A DNA stretch of 64,000 nucleotides, taken from NCBI GenBank assembly GCA_934177485.1, contig CAKPPF010000003.1:1-64000 (forward strand). Reading direction: 5' to 3'. The notes under the pieces are model-generated. The model ran no database searches and was not told where the DNA came from. It saw only the letters and a program-made list of their open reading frames with translations. This document shows positions 1-7,439 of the stretch, piece by piece. A program made the position numbers and the translations under genes. This stretch comes from an uncultured Clostridia bacterium. GTDB lineage: Bacteria > Bacillota > Clostridia > TANB77 > CAG-508. Position 1 is the first letter of the stretch. The number at the start of each line of letters is the position of its first letter.

Positions 1-97
1 TATTTGGTAATACTTTGTATTACCGCTTGGTCTCTTAAAGGATTTACTGTTTACTTTTCAATGTACTTTGTTCCGTCTTTCATGTTGGAACTTTCAA
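1..97 (-). other. Leader of a probable rRNA-type transcript running off the left edge
   Basis: This non-coding stretch lies just downstream of a consensus promoter that faces left. Read on the minus strand it contains GTTCC...GGAAC and a GGTAATAC-aaa-GTATTACC hairpin, and a stretch ending GTACATTGAAAAGTAAAC. That resembles the leader and spacer sequences around rRNA genes of Firmicutes. No open frame is present. The identity of the downstream gene, outside the window, is inferred and not seen. Confidence 0.35.
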
Positions 98-126
98 ATT
101 ATACTATCATTTAAAACTAATGTCAA
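98..126 (-). promoter_or_regulatory. Consensus housekeeping promoter, TTGACA-N17-TATAAT, facing left
   Basis: On the minus strand the -35 box TTGACA is at 126-121 and the -10 box TATAAT at 103-98, with a spacer of exactly 17 bases. Both boxes match the sigma-A consensus perfectly. Such perfection is typical of stable-RNA promoters. The transcript would leave the window at its left end. Confidence 0.7.
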
Positions 127-269
127 CACTTTTTTGAAATATTTTTAATTTTTTTTACAAAATAAAAAATCAGTAATTTTTACAGAACTAATAATATGTC
201 GTTTTCTAAAAAATATTACTAATTTTAAATTAAAATATTTTTATTTTCATCAGTTTCAAACTAGATATT

Positions 270-299
270 ATTTTAGCATAATTTATGTATACAAGTCAA
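270..299 (-). promoter_or_regulatory. Second, upstream promoter in tandem, TTGACT-N18-TAAAAT with extended -10
   Basis: On the minus strand TTGACT is at 299-294 and TAAAAT at 275-270, with TG one base before the -10 box (TGCTAAAAT). It lies about 170 bases upstream of the perfect promoter at 98-126 and points the same way. A tandem P1/P2 arrangement is usual for rRNA operons. Confidence 0.5.
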
Positions 300-413
300 T
301 ACATTTTTTAAAATTTTTTAAATTTTTTCAATTATTTTTTCTATTGAGCTTGTATAATATATATTAACATATTATCCTCTTTTTTTCAACACTTTTTTCT
401 TGGTAATTTTTGT

Positions 414-648
414 CTAAATTTCAACTAAAATTATTTCATCTCCAATGCATTTTATTTTCTCCCATGGTATTACTATTTCGTCCTTACCAGCGAACAAATT
501 AAAAACCTTGTTATTACCAGGCACAATTATAGAAGTTATAACACCAGTTTGCAAATCTGCTGTTACATCTTGTACATATCCGAAGCCTTTTTGCATTAGT
601 TATATTTATAACTTCTTTATGTTTAAAATCAAGTCCTTTTTCTCCCAT
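414..648 (-). CDS. ymxH: YlmC/YmxH-family PRC-barrel sporulation protein, needing a +1 frameshift at CGG
   Basis: This small PRC-barrel protein belongs to the YlmC/YmxH family, which is widespread in spore formers and often lies near sigG. The start is ATG at 648-646, behind a strong AGAGGAG ribosome site. It reads MGEKGLDFKHKEVINITNAK then RL. The codon after CTT is CGG (582-580), after which the frame is lost. Skipping the C gives GGA and continues as GYVQDVTADLQTGVIT through IVIPWEKIKCIGDEIILVEI to the stop at 414. The joined product is 77 residues, the usual family length, and the Gly restored at the join is a conserved family position. Either half alone lacks part of the single domain. 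I favour a recoded gene over a pseudogene because the same break occurs in two other genes here. An internal ATG at 596 would give only a 60-residue fragment without a ribosome site. Confidence 0.8.
580..582 (-). other. +1 recoding site 1: CTT CGG A (ymxH)
   Basis: The minus-strand codon CGG at 582-580 is in frame with the ymxH start (codon 23). Skipping C582 places GGA in frame with the remaining 55 codons. Without the shift, translation ends within about 20 codons. The same T-CGG-A context is found at 45545-45547 and 40868-40870. Confidence 0.7.
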
Positions 649-706
649 TTTATAACTCCTCTTTTTTTCTTATATAATATATGTAAATAATTAATTTATA
701 TTACCT

Positions 707-746
707 AAAAAAATAAAAGTGATTTTTAAAACCACATTTTATTTTT
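707..746 (-). terminator. Intrinsic terminator after dinD
   Basis: An AT-rich inverted repeat (AAAATAAAA-GTG with CAC-A-TTTTATTTT) sits directly downstream of the dinD stop. It is followed on the minus strand by a T run. Confidence 0.55.
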
Positions 747-752
747 ATAAAA

Positions 753-1619
753 CTATTTAGTTAAATATTTCTTCGTAATTCTTCTTATATTATAATTAGT
801 GTTTTCTAATAATTTTTCTTTTTCGATTTGTTTTGTACTTTTTGCTGGTGTTGGTAGATCTTCTGGCATTGTACCACCTATTTTTCTTATAGTCTGTCTT
901 ACAGCTTGACCCACTTTATGATGTGTTATACATGCATCATCTTCATTGTTAATATTCTTATTTTTTAATACTTCATCCGTTTGTGTTATTCTAAATAAGT
1001 TCGCTGCAAGTTCTGTACTGCTCATATAATCTAATATATCTTCTTTCTCTGATATTCCTTTTCTATTTGCTATATCTTTAGCAGTCTCGCCATTATATAA
1101 TCCTCTATATCCATAGTTGTTAAATTTACCATAATTTTTAACACCTGCAAGTTTTGCTGTATCAAATAAATATTTATTCTTATCTTTAACATTTTGCCTT
1201 GTATATAACCTTTTATCGTCTTCACTTAGATTTTCATACTCCTGCCTTGTTATTTCTTGCTTTCTTGTTTGAACTGCAAAATAAGTTTGTGCTAGTGCAA
1301 TTGCCCTTTTTCTGCTATCTCCATTTTGTGCAATTAAGTAACAAGCATACCTAGTCAATTTCATGTCATCTATGGTTTTCTTAGCATTTTTAGGCATTTT
1401 AATCGTTTTGCCGACATCAGCAAAATGTTCAAACACAATATTGTTACTATTTTCACAAGATTTTTTAGCTTTATCTATAACTTTGATAAAATTGCCCCAC
1501 TTACTATATTCTAACATTTCCATTAGTTCTCTTGCATACCAAAATTCTATTCCATTTTCGTCAATATGTTTAATATTTTCAAAATTTTTCTCAGTTTTAT
1601 TAATTATACTATTTTCCAT
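753..1619 (-). CDS. dinD: DNA damage-inducible protein D (DinD)
   Basis: This 288-residue protein matches the DinD family. In E. coli DinD is SOS-induced and inhibits RecA strand exchange. The N-terminal half shows the family hallmarks GIEFWYARELMEMLEY, SKWGNFIKVIDKAKKSC, FADVGKTIKMP and the stretch LTRYACYLIAQNGDSRKRAI followed by ALAQTYFAVQTRKQE. The C-terminal half carries the second conserved part, with LAANLFRITQTDEVL and HHKVGQAVRQTI. Start ATG at 1619 has AGGAAC upstream. It stands alone between two terminators, so it is probably transcribed by itself. A possible LexA site lies about 90 bases upstream. Family assignment is firm; the function in this organism is inferred. Confidence 0.9.
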   Translation of the reverse strand: MENSIINKTEKNFENIKHIDENGIEFWYARELMEMLEYSKWGNFIKVIDKAKKSCENSNNIVFEHFADVGKTIKMPKNAKKTIDDMKLTRYACYLIAQNGDSRKRAIALAQTYFAVQTRKQEITRQEYENLSEDDKRLYTRQNVKDKNKYLFDTAKLAGVKNYGKFNNYGYRGLYNGETAKDIANRKGISEKEDILDYMSSTELAANLFRITQTDEVLKNKNINNEDDACITHHKVGQAVRQTIRKIGGTMPEDLPTPAKSTKQIEKEKLLENTNYNIRRITKKYLTK

Positions 1620-1710
1620 ATATGTTCCTATTCTTCAACTCTCAGCAAATTTGAGCAGTTTAATTTTTTATTATTTATATCACATTTTTTTACATTTTTC
1701 AATAGTGCTA

Positions 1711-1724
1711 CGAAAATTTGTTCT
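1711..1724. promoter_or_regulatory. Candidate LexA (SOS) operator upstream of dinD
   Basis: The plus strand reads CGAAAATTTGTTCT. This differs from the Gram-positive SOS box CGAAC-N4-GTTCG at two positions. Its place ahead of a gene of the SOS regulon makes it worth noting, but the match is imperfect. Confidence 0.35.
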
Positions 1725-1738
1725 TTTTGTTTAAGTTT

Positions 1739-1767
1739 AAAAAGAGTATATTTTAATATACTCTTTT
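1739..1767 (-). terminator. Intrinsic terminator after the Nudix gene
   Basis: A near-perfect inverted repeat, AAAAGAGTATA with TATACTCTTTT, lies 12 bases beyond the stop of the Nudix gene. It closes the leftward ABC-to-Nudix gene row. Confidence 0.7.
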
Positions 1768-1778
1768 CTAATATAACT

Positions 1779-2267
1779 TTATTCTTCGATTGTCACTATA
1801 TGTTCTATCTCATTTTTTAAGTTTTTCAGTTTTTCCTTAAAAAACGTAGGATAAGCTTTATATTTATCAAGTTCGTCTATTGGTATCCAATACATATTTT
1901 CCTTTACACCATTTGAATAACTATTACTATTTAATTCCTTGTTTCCTTTTGGTTTCATTAAATAGTAAAAAGCAACTTCATGACATTTCATATTTTTGCG
2001 AAATATTCCGCCTTTTCCTTTAAAAAAGTTTTCATGTATGAATGCAAGCCTATCGACTTTATAAGGAATTCCAGTTTCCTCTAAGACTTCTCTTTCTACG
2101 GCTTCTTCAGAAATTTCATTCATGTGTACTCCACCACCAACGGAGTAATAATAGTCATCTCTATCGTTTTTAGCAAATAACACACAGTTATCTTCAATAA
2201 TAATTGCTGTAGCACGATATCTAAACCAATTATTATCTTTTTCTAAACAACAATCATATTCTTCCAT
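1779..2267 (-). CDS. Nudix hydrolase
   Basis: This 162-residue protein carries a complete Nudix box at about residues 44-66, GGVHMNEISEEAVE followed by REVLEETGI. It fits GX5EX7REUXEEXGU with all metal-binding glutamates present. It probably cleaves a nucleoside diphosphate linked to another group; the substrate cannot be told. Start ATG at 2267 has AGGAGG six bases upstream. It is the last gene of a tight leftward row (GNAT, DUF402, Nudix), with gaps of only about 15-20 bases, suggesting one transcript with the ABC-2 exporter genes. Confidence 0.88.
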   Translation of the reverse strand: MEEYDCCLEKDNNWFRYRATAIIIEDNCVLFAKNDRDDYYYSVGGGVHMNEISEEAVEREVLEETGIPYKVDRLAFIHENFFKGKGGIFRKNMKCHEVAFYYLMKPKGNKELNSNSYSNGVKENMYWIPIDELDKYKAYPTFFKEKLKNLKNEIEHIVTIEE

Positions 2268-2282
2268 AATTTCCTCCTAAAA

Positions 2283-2861
2283 TCACATATTTTTTAATTC
2301 TAAAAAATCCTCAATGCCTCTATTAATATAAATGTTTGTTCCAAGTTTAATTTCATTAATCAATTCATTAGCAACATAATATGCTTTATCAAACTGTTGT
2401 TGACTTATTTTTCCGCTTTCTAATGCTTCTTTTAATTCATCCGCATCTTCTATATATAAATTCTTTTTATCACACCCTTCTTTATGCTTCTTAAAAAAGT
2501 CATGATTAGAATAGTCTATAACATCAAGATATAAATCATTATAGAATGGTACACCATCTCTTAATTCCATTCCATCTGTTACATCAAGATAATACTGTAA
2601 GATTTCATTTTTTTCATTTACAAACGCTCTAACGTTATAATTTTTATCTATTGGTGTATATTCTAATAATTTATATCCTTTATCAACTTTTCTAAATTTA
2701 TTATTGTTTTTGTATAACTCATTATTTTCATCTATAGAGTTTATTTCTTTTACAGTAAAGTAGCAATTTAAGTCTTCTAATTTTTTTATAGTTATTTTCA
2801 CATCATTTGCTTCTTGAATTTGCTTTTTCCTAACATCAACCCATTTATCTAATTTATTCAA
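2283..2861 (-). CDS. DUF402-domain protein, likely nucleotide or phosphate-ester phosphatase fold
   Basis: This 192-residue protein has the DUF402 core at about residues 70-130: NVRAFVNEKNEILQYYLDVT followed by FYNDLYLDVIDY. Characterised members (the Ntdp/FomD type) hydrolyse nucleotides or phosphate esters using paired acidic residues, several of which are visible here. The start appears to be TTG at 2861 with GGAG eight bases upstream; no in-frame ATG lies nearby. It is sandwiched between GNAT and Nudix genes with short gaps, so co-transcription is likely. The cellular role is unknown. Confidence 0.75.
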   Translation of the reverse strand: MNKLDKWVDVRKKQIQEANDVKITIKKLEDLNCYFTVKEINSIDENNELYKNNNKFRKVDKGYKLLEYTPIDKNYNVRAFVNEKNEILQYYLDVTDGMELRDGVPFYNDLYLDVIDYSNHDFFKKHKEGCDKKNLYIEDADELKEALESGKISQQQFDKAYYVANELINEIKLGTNIYINRGIEDFLELKNM

Positions 2862-2880
2862 ATTCTTTCTCCATTCATTT

Positions 2881-3444
2881 CTACTTAATATTTTTATTTT
2901 TTATATAGTTTTCTTTAAACTCGTCTACTAATATATCCATTTCTATTGTATCATAATACTTTCCATTTATAAAGTTTGATTTTCTTCTTCTGCCATATTC
3001 TTTAAATCCACATTTTTTATAACATGCTAGTGCTCTTTCATTAAATTCCATTAAATCTAGTTTTATATTATTTAAATTTAAATAATTAAATCCGTAATCT
3101 AATATTAACCTTATTGCTTCAGTTCCGTATCCTTTATTTCTTCCGCTCTTATCTCCAATAAAAATTCCAAGTGTTGCTCTTCTATTTATATTATTTATAT
3201 TTTCTAAACTTATTGTTCCTATTGCAACATCATCTTCTAGCCTTACTATCATGAATTGCATTGTTCCTTTTGTATTTTCTTCTAGGTATTCTTTTTCATT
3301 TTTCAAAGTAATATTAAAACAACTTCTTCCTATATAATCAGTTGTATCAAAGTCATTCATCCATTCTGTAAATATTTCATAATCTTCTACATTCATCGGT
3401 GATAAATATATTTTTTCTCCAACTAGTTTTTTAAAATATTTCAT
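2881..3444 (-). CDS. GNAT-family N-acetyltransferase (RimJ/RimL-like)
   Basis: This 187-residue protein has the layout of RimJ/RimL-type acetyltransferases: an N-terminal GEKIYLSPMNVEDYEIFTEW, the mid-domain strand IGTISLENINNINRRATLGI, the acetyl-CoA loop GDKSGRNKGYGTEAIRLIL and the C-terminal NERALACYKKCGFKEYGRRR. The substrate cannot be told; proteins, aminoglycosides and small amines are all possible. Start ATG at 3444 has AAAGGAT upstream, and the gene begins only eight bases after the permease gene ends. Confidence 0.85.
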   Translation of the reverse strand: MKYFKKLVGEKIYLSPMNVEDYEIFTEWMNDFDTTDYIGRSCFNITLKNEKEYLEENTKGTMQFMIVRLEDDVAIGTISLENINNINRRATLGIFIGDKSGRNKGYGTEAIRLILDYGFNYLNLNNIKLDLMEFNERALACYKKCGFKEYGRRRKSNFINGKYYDTIEMDILVDEFKENYIKNKNIK

Positions 3445-3451
3445 TTTTTCA

Positions 3452-4252
3452 CTATCCTTTCAAAATCATTGCATTTCCAGATTCATATCTATTTAAAGCT
3501 TCCTTAAAAATAACTCTTGCAATTATTATATAAATAATAGTTGCAATTATCAATATTGAGAATTGAATAATATTAAATTTATGTATTATTTGTATCGGTA
3601 AATGAACTATATATCCAGCCGGTACTATTGTATATAGAACTAGCTTAACAATTTTTCCAAATATTTCTTCTGGGTATACAGAAAAATTAATTAGTAGTAC
3701 ATGTTCATATCTTTCTGCAAGTTCTTCAATCTCACCTACAAAACCAGCAAGGCTCCTTATTATTGTCATTGTAGCAGTCATTATTATACAAGCTAGTATT
3801 CCATAAAAAACAATTAATAAATACTCTTGTATATTATTTGCAGCAAATATCCCAACAAATAGTCCATACGTTAAGTCTCCAAATGCTACAAAATCGCATT
3901 TAGATGTTGCAATATTTATAAATGCATTCTTAGGTTGTGTTAAGTATGAGTCCATTCCACCATCTATTAGGTTTTTACTAATATTCTCCACTCCTCCAAA
4001 CAACAAGTGAGAAAGTCCAAATCCAATTGTTGGTATTGCCCATAAGTATAAAATATTTTTCATTTGCAATCCATTGGTTTGGTTAGAACTAATATTAAAA
4101 ACTATTTTCCAAAATACTAGAAAGAATGAATTATTTATAAACATAAATACGGCTTGAGTAAAAAAACTTGTTTTATACTCTAATGCTGATTTTAAATTAT
4201 AAATTATAGCTTTTTTTATGTAATTTATATTTCTTTTAACCTCCATTAACAT
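3452..4252 (-). CDS. ABC-2 type exporter permease, second subunit
   Basis: This 266-residue membrane protein has six likely hydrophobic helices and the pattern of the ABC-2 permeases that come in unequal pairs with one ATPase. Visible features are the N-terminal cytoplasmic KRNINYIKKAIIYNLKSALE, the loop GGMDSYLTQPKNAF, and the last helices with TIVPAGYIVHLPIQII. It overlaps the preceding permease gene by 17 bases, so the two are surely translated together. Start ATG at 4252 has GGTGGAG upstream. The exported substrate is unknown. If the ATPase gene upstream is truly broken, this permease would be orphaned. Confidence 0.82.
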   Translation of the reverse strand: MLMEVKRNINYIKKAIIYNLKSALEYKTSFFTQAVFMFINNSFFLVFWKIVFNISSNQTNGLQMKNILYLWAIPTIGFGLSHLLFGGVENISKNLIDGGMDSYLTQPKNAFINIATSKCDFVAFGDLTYGLFVGIFAANNIQEYLLIVFYGILACIIMTATMTIIRSLAGFVGEIEELAERYEHVLLINFSVYPEEIFGKIVKLVLYTIVPAGYIVHLPIQIIHKFNIIQFSILIIATIIYIIIARVIFKEALNRYESGNAMILKG

Positions 4253-5006
4253 TTATTTGCTCCACCCCTCTCTTGTATAATAATCGTGTTCCCATATACC
4301 AAATAATTAGACATATCAATTCAATTAATATAAGTAGTATTGTATTTTTTATTTCTAATCCTATAAATATTCTTGCTGGCGCATAAACCATATATGTTGT
4401 TGGCAAGCAGTATAGAATTTTTTGAAATAAATTAGGATAAAATTCTACTGGCGTAAATACTACTAATAGTGATAACTTTTGTACAATAAGCCATATTCCT
4501 TTATTATCTTCAAATTTAAATGCCAACAAACCAATAAAAATTTGAATAAATATTTCTGTAATTATTCCAATAATTGTTGAAACTATTGTAAATAAAATTG
4601 AGCTTAGTGTACATTTTATCGGTCCTGTTAGTACTAAACCAATAACAATTATTGAGATTACGTTTATAGCTACTTTTATTATAACAGAAATATCTTCCAT
4701 AAATTTATAACATATATAGTCTACAGGCTTTGTTAATAAATTAGCAATATCTCCATTTTTTACCATATCAGATACATTTTTATATGTTCTATTAAAAGAA
4801 TATGTTATAAATTCTGTTATAATTATATACCATATTAGTTGATTTTTATTTAGTCCTACAACTTCCTTGCCTTGAAGAATATAGTCCCATAATTCATTAA
4901 AAACAAATAAATGTATAGCAAGAGAAAAAATTGAAAAGATATAATTAGTTTTAAAAGTTAAATTCTGCTTCAAGCTGTACTTAAATATTTCTATATATTT
5001 TTTCAT
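4236..5006 (-). CDS. ABC-2 type exporter permease, first subunit
   Basis: This 256-residue protein has about six transmembrane segments and the signature of the same permease group as its neighbour: FNELWDYILQGKEVVGLNKN, ADIANLLTKP-like NGDIANLLTKPVDY, and LPTTYMVYAPARIFIGLE near the end. In related operons an ATPase of the EcfA/DrrA type precedes two such permeases. Here the ATPase lies upstream but is separated by about 245 bases that contain a GC-rich block and a long inverted repeat. Start ATG at 5006 has AAGGGGGC upstream. Confidence 0.82.
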   Translation of the reverse strand: MKKYIEIFKYSLKQNLTFKTNYIFSIFSLAIHLFVFNELWDYILQGKEVVGLNKNQLIWYIIITEFITYSFNRTYKNVSDMVKNGDIANLLTKPVDYICYKFMEDISVIIKVAINVISIIVIGLVLTGPIKCTLSSILFTIVSTIIGIITEIFIQIFIGLLAFKFEDNKGIWLIVQKLSLLVVFTPVEFYPNLFQKILYCLPTTYMVYAPARIFIGLEIKNTILLILIELICLIIWYMGTRLLYKRGVEQINVNGG

Positions 5007-5091
5007 ATTATATGCCCCCTTAAAATTTATATTTGCTTTTTTATCAAATTTATATAATTCATAATTTCAAGATATTTTGAGACTTTTTTGA

Positions 5092-5155
5092 AAAATTAAT
5101 GCCCGACAGCCCTTTGAGGCATACGGATTACTCCTTGTCCTGGAGGGTTTAATTT
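5092..5155. repeat. GC-rich block, probable dispersed element, inside the ABC operon
   Basis: About 65 bases running from TTAATGCCCGACAGCCC to CCTGGAGGGTTTAATT are much richer in G and C than everything around them and hold no gene. The block starts and ends with short AATTAA/TTAATT-like inverted ends. It shares the words CTTTGAG/CTCAAAG with repeat family B elsewhere in the window. Confidence 0.35.
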
Positions 5156-5175
5156 TGAAAGAAAGTGCTCAAAAT

Positions 5176-5252
5176 GATAGTGTAAACTAATTTTATTTTT
5201 ATGGAACACACTGTGCTACGCTACGGTTTTTCATAAATTATTTTTCACTATC
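5176..5252. repeat. Long imperfect inverted repeat directly after the ABC ATPase stop
   Basis: The ends GATAGTG (5176-5182) and CACTATC (5246-5252) are inverse complements. Most of the intervening bases also pair (TAATTT..ATGGAAC with GTTTTTCATAAATTA), leaving a GC-rich centre CACACTGTGCTACGCTACG. It abuts the ATPase stop codon exactly. It could be a miniature mobile element or an attenuating hairpin between ATPase and permease genes. Confidence 0.5.
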
Positions 5253-6193
5253 TTAGCTTTTTGTATAAATGTCATAAATTACTTCTTCCAATGATACTGG
5301 TATTGCTTCTAAATCTATAATATTTCCATACTTCATAAACTTTTTTAGAATTTGATCCATTGATATTTTATTTGTGTCAACTTTAAAAATTACTTTATTA
5401 TCACTCTTTTCTAGTATCTCAAAATCTATTTGTTCATTTTCAATATTTTCTTCATAAAATATTGTTATAATTTTCTCTGATAAATACTCTTTTTTCAATT
5501 CTTCTATACTTTCGTCTTTAATTATTTGTCCTTTGTCTATAATTATTATTCTTTTACAAATTCTTTCTATGTCTCCTAAATCGTGACTAGTTAAAAATAT
5601 AGTTGTATTTGTTTTTTTATGTATGTCTAGTATTGCTTTTCTAACTTTTTCCTTTACAACAATATCTAAGCCAATTGTTGGTTCATCTAAGAATAATATT
5701 TGTGGAGCATTATAAGTCCAATTTCGCAAATCATTCTTTGGCCTAATGATAATTTTCTTACTGGTATATTAATTATTTCTTGTAATGAAAACAATTCTAT
5801 AATTTCTTCTATTCTTTTATTCAACTCTTCATCTGGAATATCATACATACTCCCGTATAATTTATATGTATCTAGTGCAGGCAAATGCATCCACAATCCA
5901 GATTTTTGTCCAAACATGCAGCCAATTTTATATGCAAGCTTTTTTCTGTCTTTTATTGGATTTAAGCCAGCTACAGTTATGTCTCCATGTGTAGGATGTA
6001 AGATCCCAGATAACATTTTTATAGTTGTTGATTTTCCTGCTCCATTTGGTCCCACAAACGCAATTATTTCTCCCTCATCAACATTAAAACTAATATTGTT
6101 AACTGCTTTGTATTCTTTTTTTACTTTTTTAAAATAACCTTGTTTTATTGTTTTAATAAAAACTTTTTCTAAGTTTTCAACTTTAATTATCAT
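5253..6193 (-). pseudogene. ABC exporter ATP-binding subunit, split by a frame change between signature motif and Walker B
   Basis: The first part (6193 to about 5710) carries Walker A, VGPNGAGKSTT, and the signature VRKLSLGQRMICEIGL. The second part carries Walker B and the D-loop, PQILFLDEPTIGLD, and the switch histidine in FLTSHDLGDIERIC. The two are in different frames, so the ORF from the start ends at KYYS shortly after the signature. Compared with the family, about 7-10 bases are missing at 5698-5715. Loss of one copy of a tandem AATGCTCCAC would explain it exactly. A +1 shift cannot repair it (a -1 step would be needed) and there is no CGG codon, so this differs from the three recoded genes. 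It may be a real mutation or an assembly collapse. Start ATG at 6193 has AGGGGG upstream. Together the parts would make a normal subunit of about 310 residues. Confidence 0.8.
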
Positions 6194-6306
6194 TTTTTTA
6201 TCCCCCTTTTTTTAACTACCTTGTTGCTTCTTACGATTAACTAATTTTCCCAAAATCAGAAATAGTAGCTATATACCATACTTTTATTGTGCCTACCCGT
6301 TCTGTC

Positions 6307-6390
6307 TCTACAATGAGAAAATATCAAAGGCGATAGCTATTATAGTATATTTTATATATTAGGAAATGAGAAATTTCCTAGTATATAAAC
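6307..6390. repeat. Intergenic repeat family B, copy 1
   Basis: The element consists of TACAATGAGAAAAT-TCAAAGGC and a GATAGCTATTATAG stretch, followed by a palindrome TAGGAAAtgaGAAATTTCCTA. The same order of parts occurs at 59587-59666 and, in shorter form, at 39180-39258 and 63427-63465. Confidence 0.6.
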
Positions 6391-6520
6391 AAAAGCCTCA
6401 CAAAGAAATCTTTTAAGACTCCTCTGTAAGGCTTTACTTACTTCTAGTGTAATAGCTACTTTATTAGCTACCTATACCGCTTGAAGCTTCCGCTTCTAGG
6501 TATACTCTTAATATGCTAAC
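6391..6520 (-). other. Structured non-coding stretch between sigG and the ABC genes
   Basis: The roughly 360 bases between 6194 and 6553 hold no gene. Besides repeat B, the minus strand folds into several hairpins: ACCTA...TAGGT enclosing GAAGC-ggaa-GCTTC, TAGCTA...TAGCTA, and a longer stem AAGCCTTACAGAGG...TTTGTGAGGCTT followed by TTGTTT that looks like a terminator. It may be the sigG terminator, a leader of the ABC genes or a small RNA. I recognise no riboswitch or known RNA family. Confidence 0.4.
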
Positions 6521-6553
6521 TATATTAACATATTTTAACATTTTTGTCAATAC

Positions 6554-7327
6554 TTATTTATATGCTTTTCTTATTCTGGATATAGCACACTTTTCTAATC
6601 TAGAAACTTGCGCCTGTGATATTCCAATCTCATCTGCAACTTCCATTTGCGTTCTTCCATCAAAAAACCTTCTTGATATTATTTCTTTTTCTCGTGGGTT
6701 TAACTTTTTAAGTGCCTGTGCTATAGTTAAATCTTCTACCCATCTTTCATCTATATTTTTTGTATCTTTTACTTGATCCATCACATATAAGTTTTCTGTT
6801 CCATCTTTATATATTGGCTCCTGCAAAGAAAGTGGATCTTGTATAGCATCTAAACTCATTGCAATTTCTTCTTTTTCAACTTCAAGCTCTTTTGCAATTT
6901 CTTCTATTGATGGTTCTCTGCCTGTTGTTCTTACAAACTTTTCTTTCACTTGCAATACTTTATATGCTAAATCTCTTATAGATCTGCTTACTCTTATAGC
7001 ATTATTATCTCTTAAATATCTTCGTATTTCTCCAATTATCATTGGCACAGCATACGTGCTGAATTGAACATTTTGGCTTAAATCAAAATTGTCTATTGCT
7101 TTTATAAGCCCAACACACCCTATTTGAAATAGATCATCTGCACTTTCACCTCTATTATAAAATTTTTGTATTACACTTAAAACTAACCTTAAATTTCCGT
7201 TTATAAACTTTTCCCTTGCATTTGTATCTCCATTTTTTATTTTTATTAATAGTTCATTTTTTTCTTCATTTGATAATGCAGGTAACATTGATGTGTTTAC
7301 TCCACTTATTTCGACCTTTCTTATCAA
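6554..7327 (-). CDS. sigG: RNA polymerase sporulation sigma factor SigG
   Basis: This 257-residue protein is the late forespore sigma factor. The N terminus VEISGVNTSMLPALSNEEK is typical of SigG. Region 2 reads LRLVLSVIQKFYNRGESADD then LFQIGCVGLIKAIDNFDLSQ, with core DNA-melting residues in FSTYAVPMIIGEIRRYLRDN. Region 4 ends with the helix-turn-helix QMEVADEIGISQAQVSRLEK. It lies after spoIIGA and sigE, the classic order in spore formers. The gap of about 110 bases from sigE allows its own promoter. The germinant receptor operon at 42156 is the kind of gene SigG controls. Confidence 0.96.
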   Translation of the reverse strand: MIRKVEISGVNTSMLPALSNEEKNELLIKIKNGDTNAREKFINGNLRLVLSVIQKFYNRGESADDLFQIGCVGLIKAIDNFDLSQNVQFSTYAVPMIIGEIRRYLRDNNAIRVSRSIRDLAYKVLQVKEKFVRTTGREPSIEEIAKELEVEKEEIAMSLDAIQDPLSLQEPIYKDGTENLYVMDQVKDTKNIDERWVEDLTIAQALKKLNPREKEIISRRFFDGRTQMEVADEIGISQAQVSRLEKCAISRIRKAYK

Positions 7328-7439
7328 AGAAAAAACCTCCTTTAGAAATAATCTTTTTATAAATTATTTCCAAGAAAGTTTTTATTTATACTTTTATATT
7401 TAAAGTCTAATAAACTATAATTATTTTATTTTTACTTTT

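Noticed and set aside
5698..5715. A programmed -1 frameshift in the ABC ATPase
   Set aside because: No slippery heptamer or downstream structure is seen, and 7-10 bases appear to be missing relative to the family, so a mutation or assembly collapse fits better.
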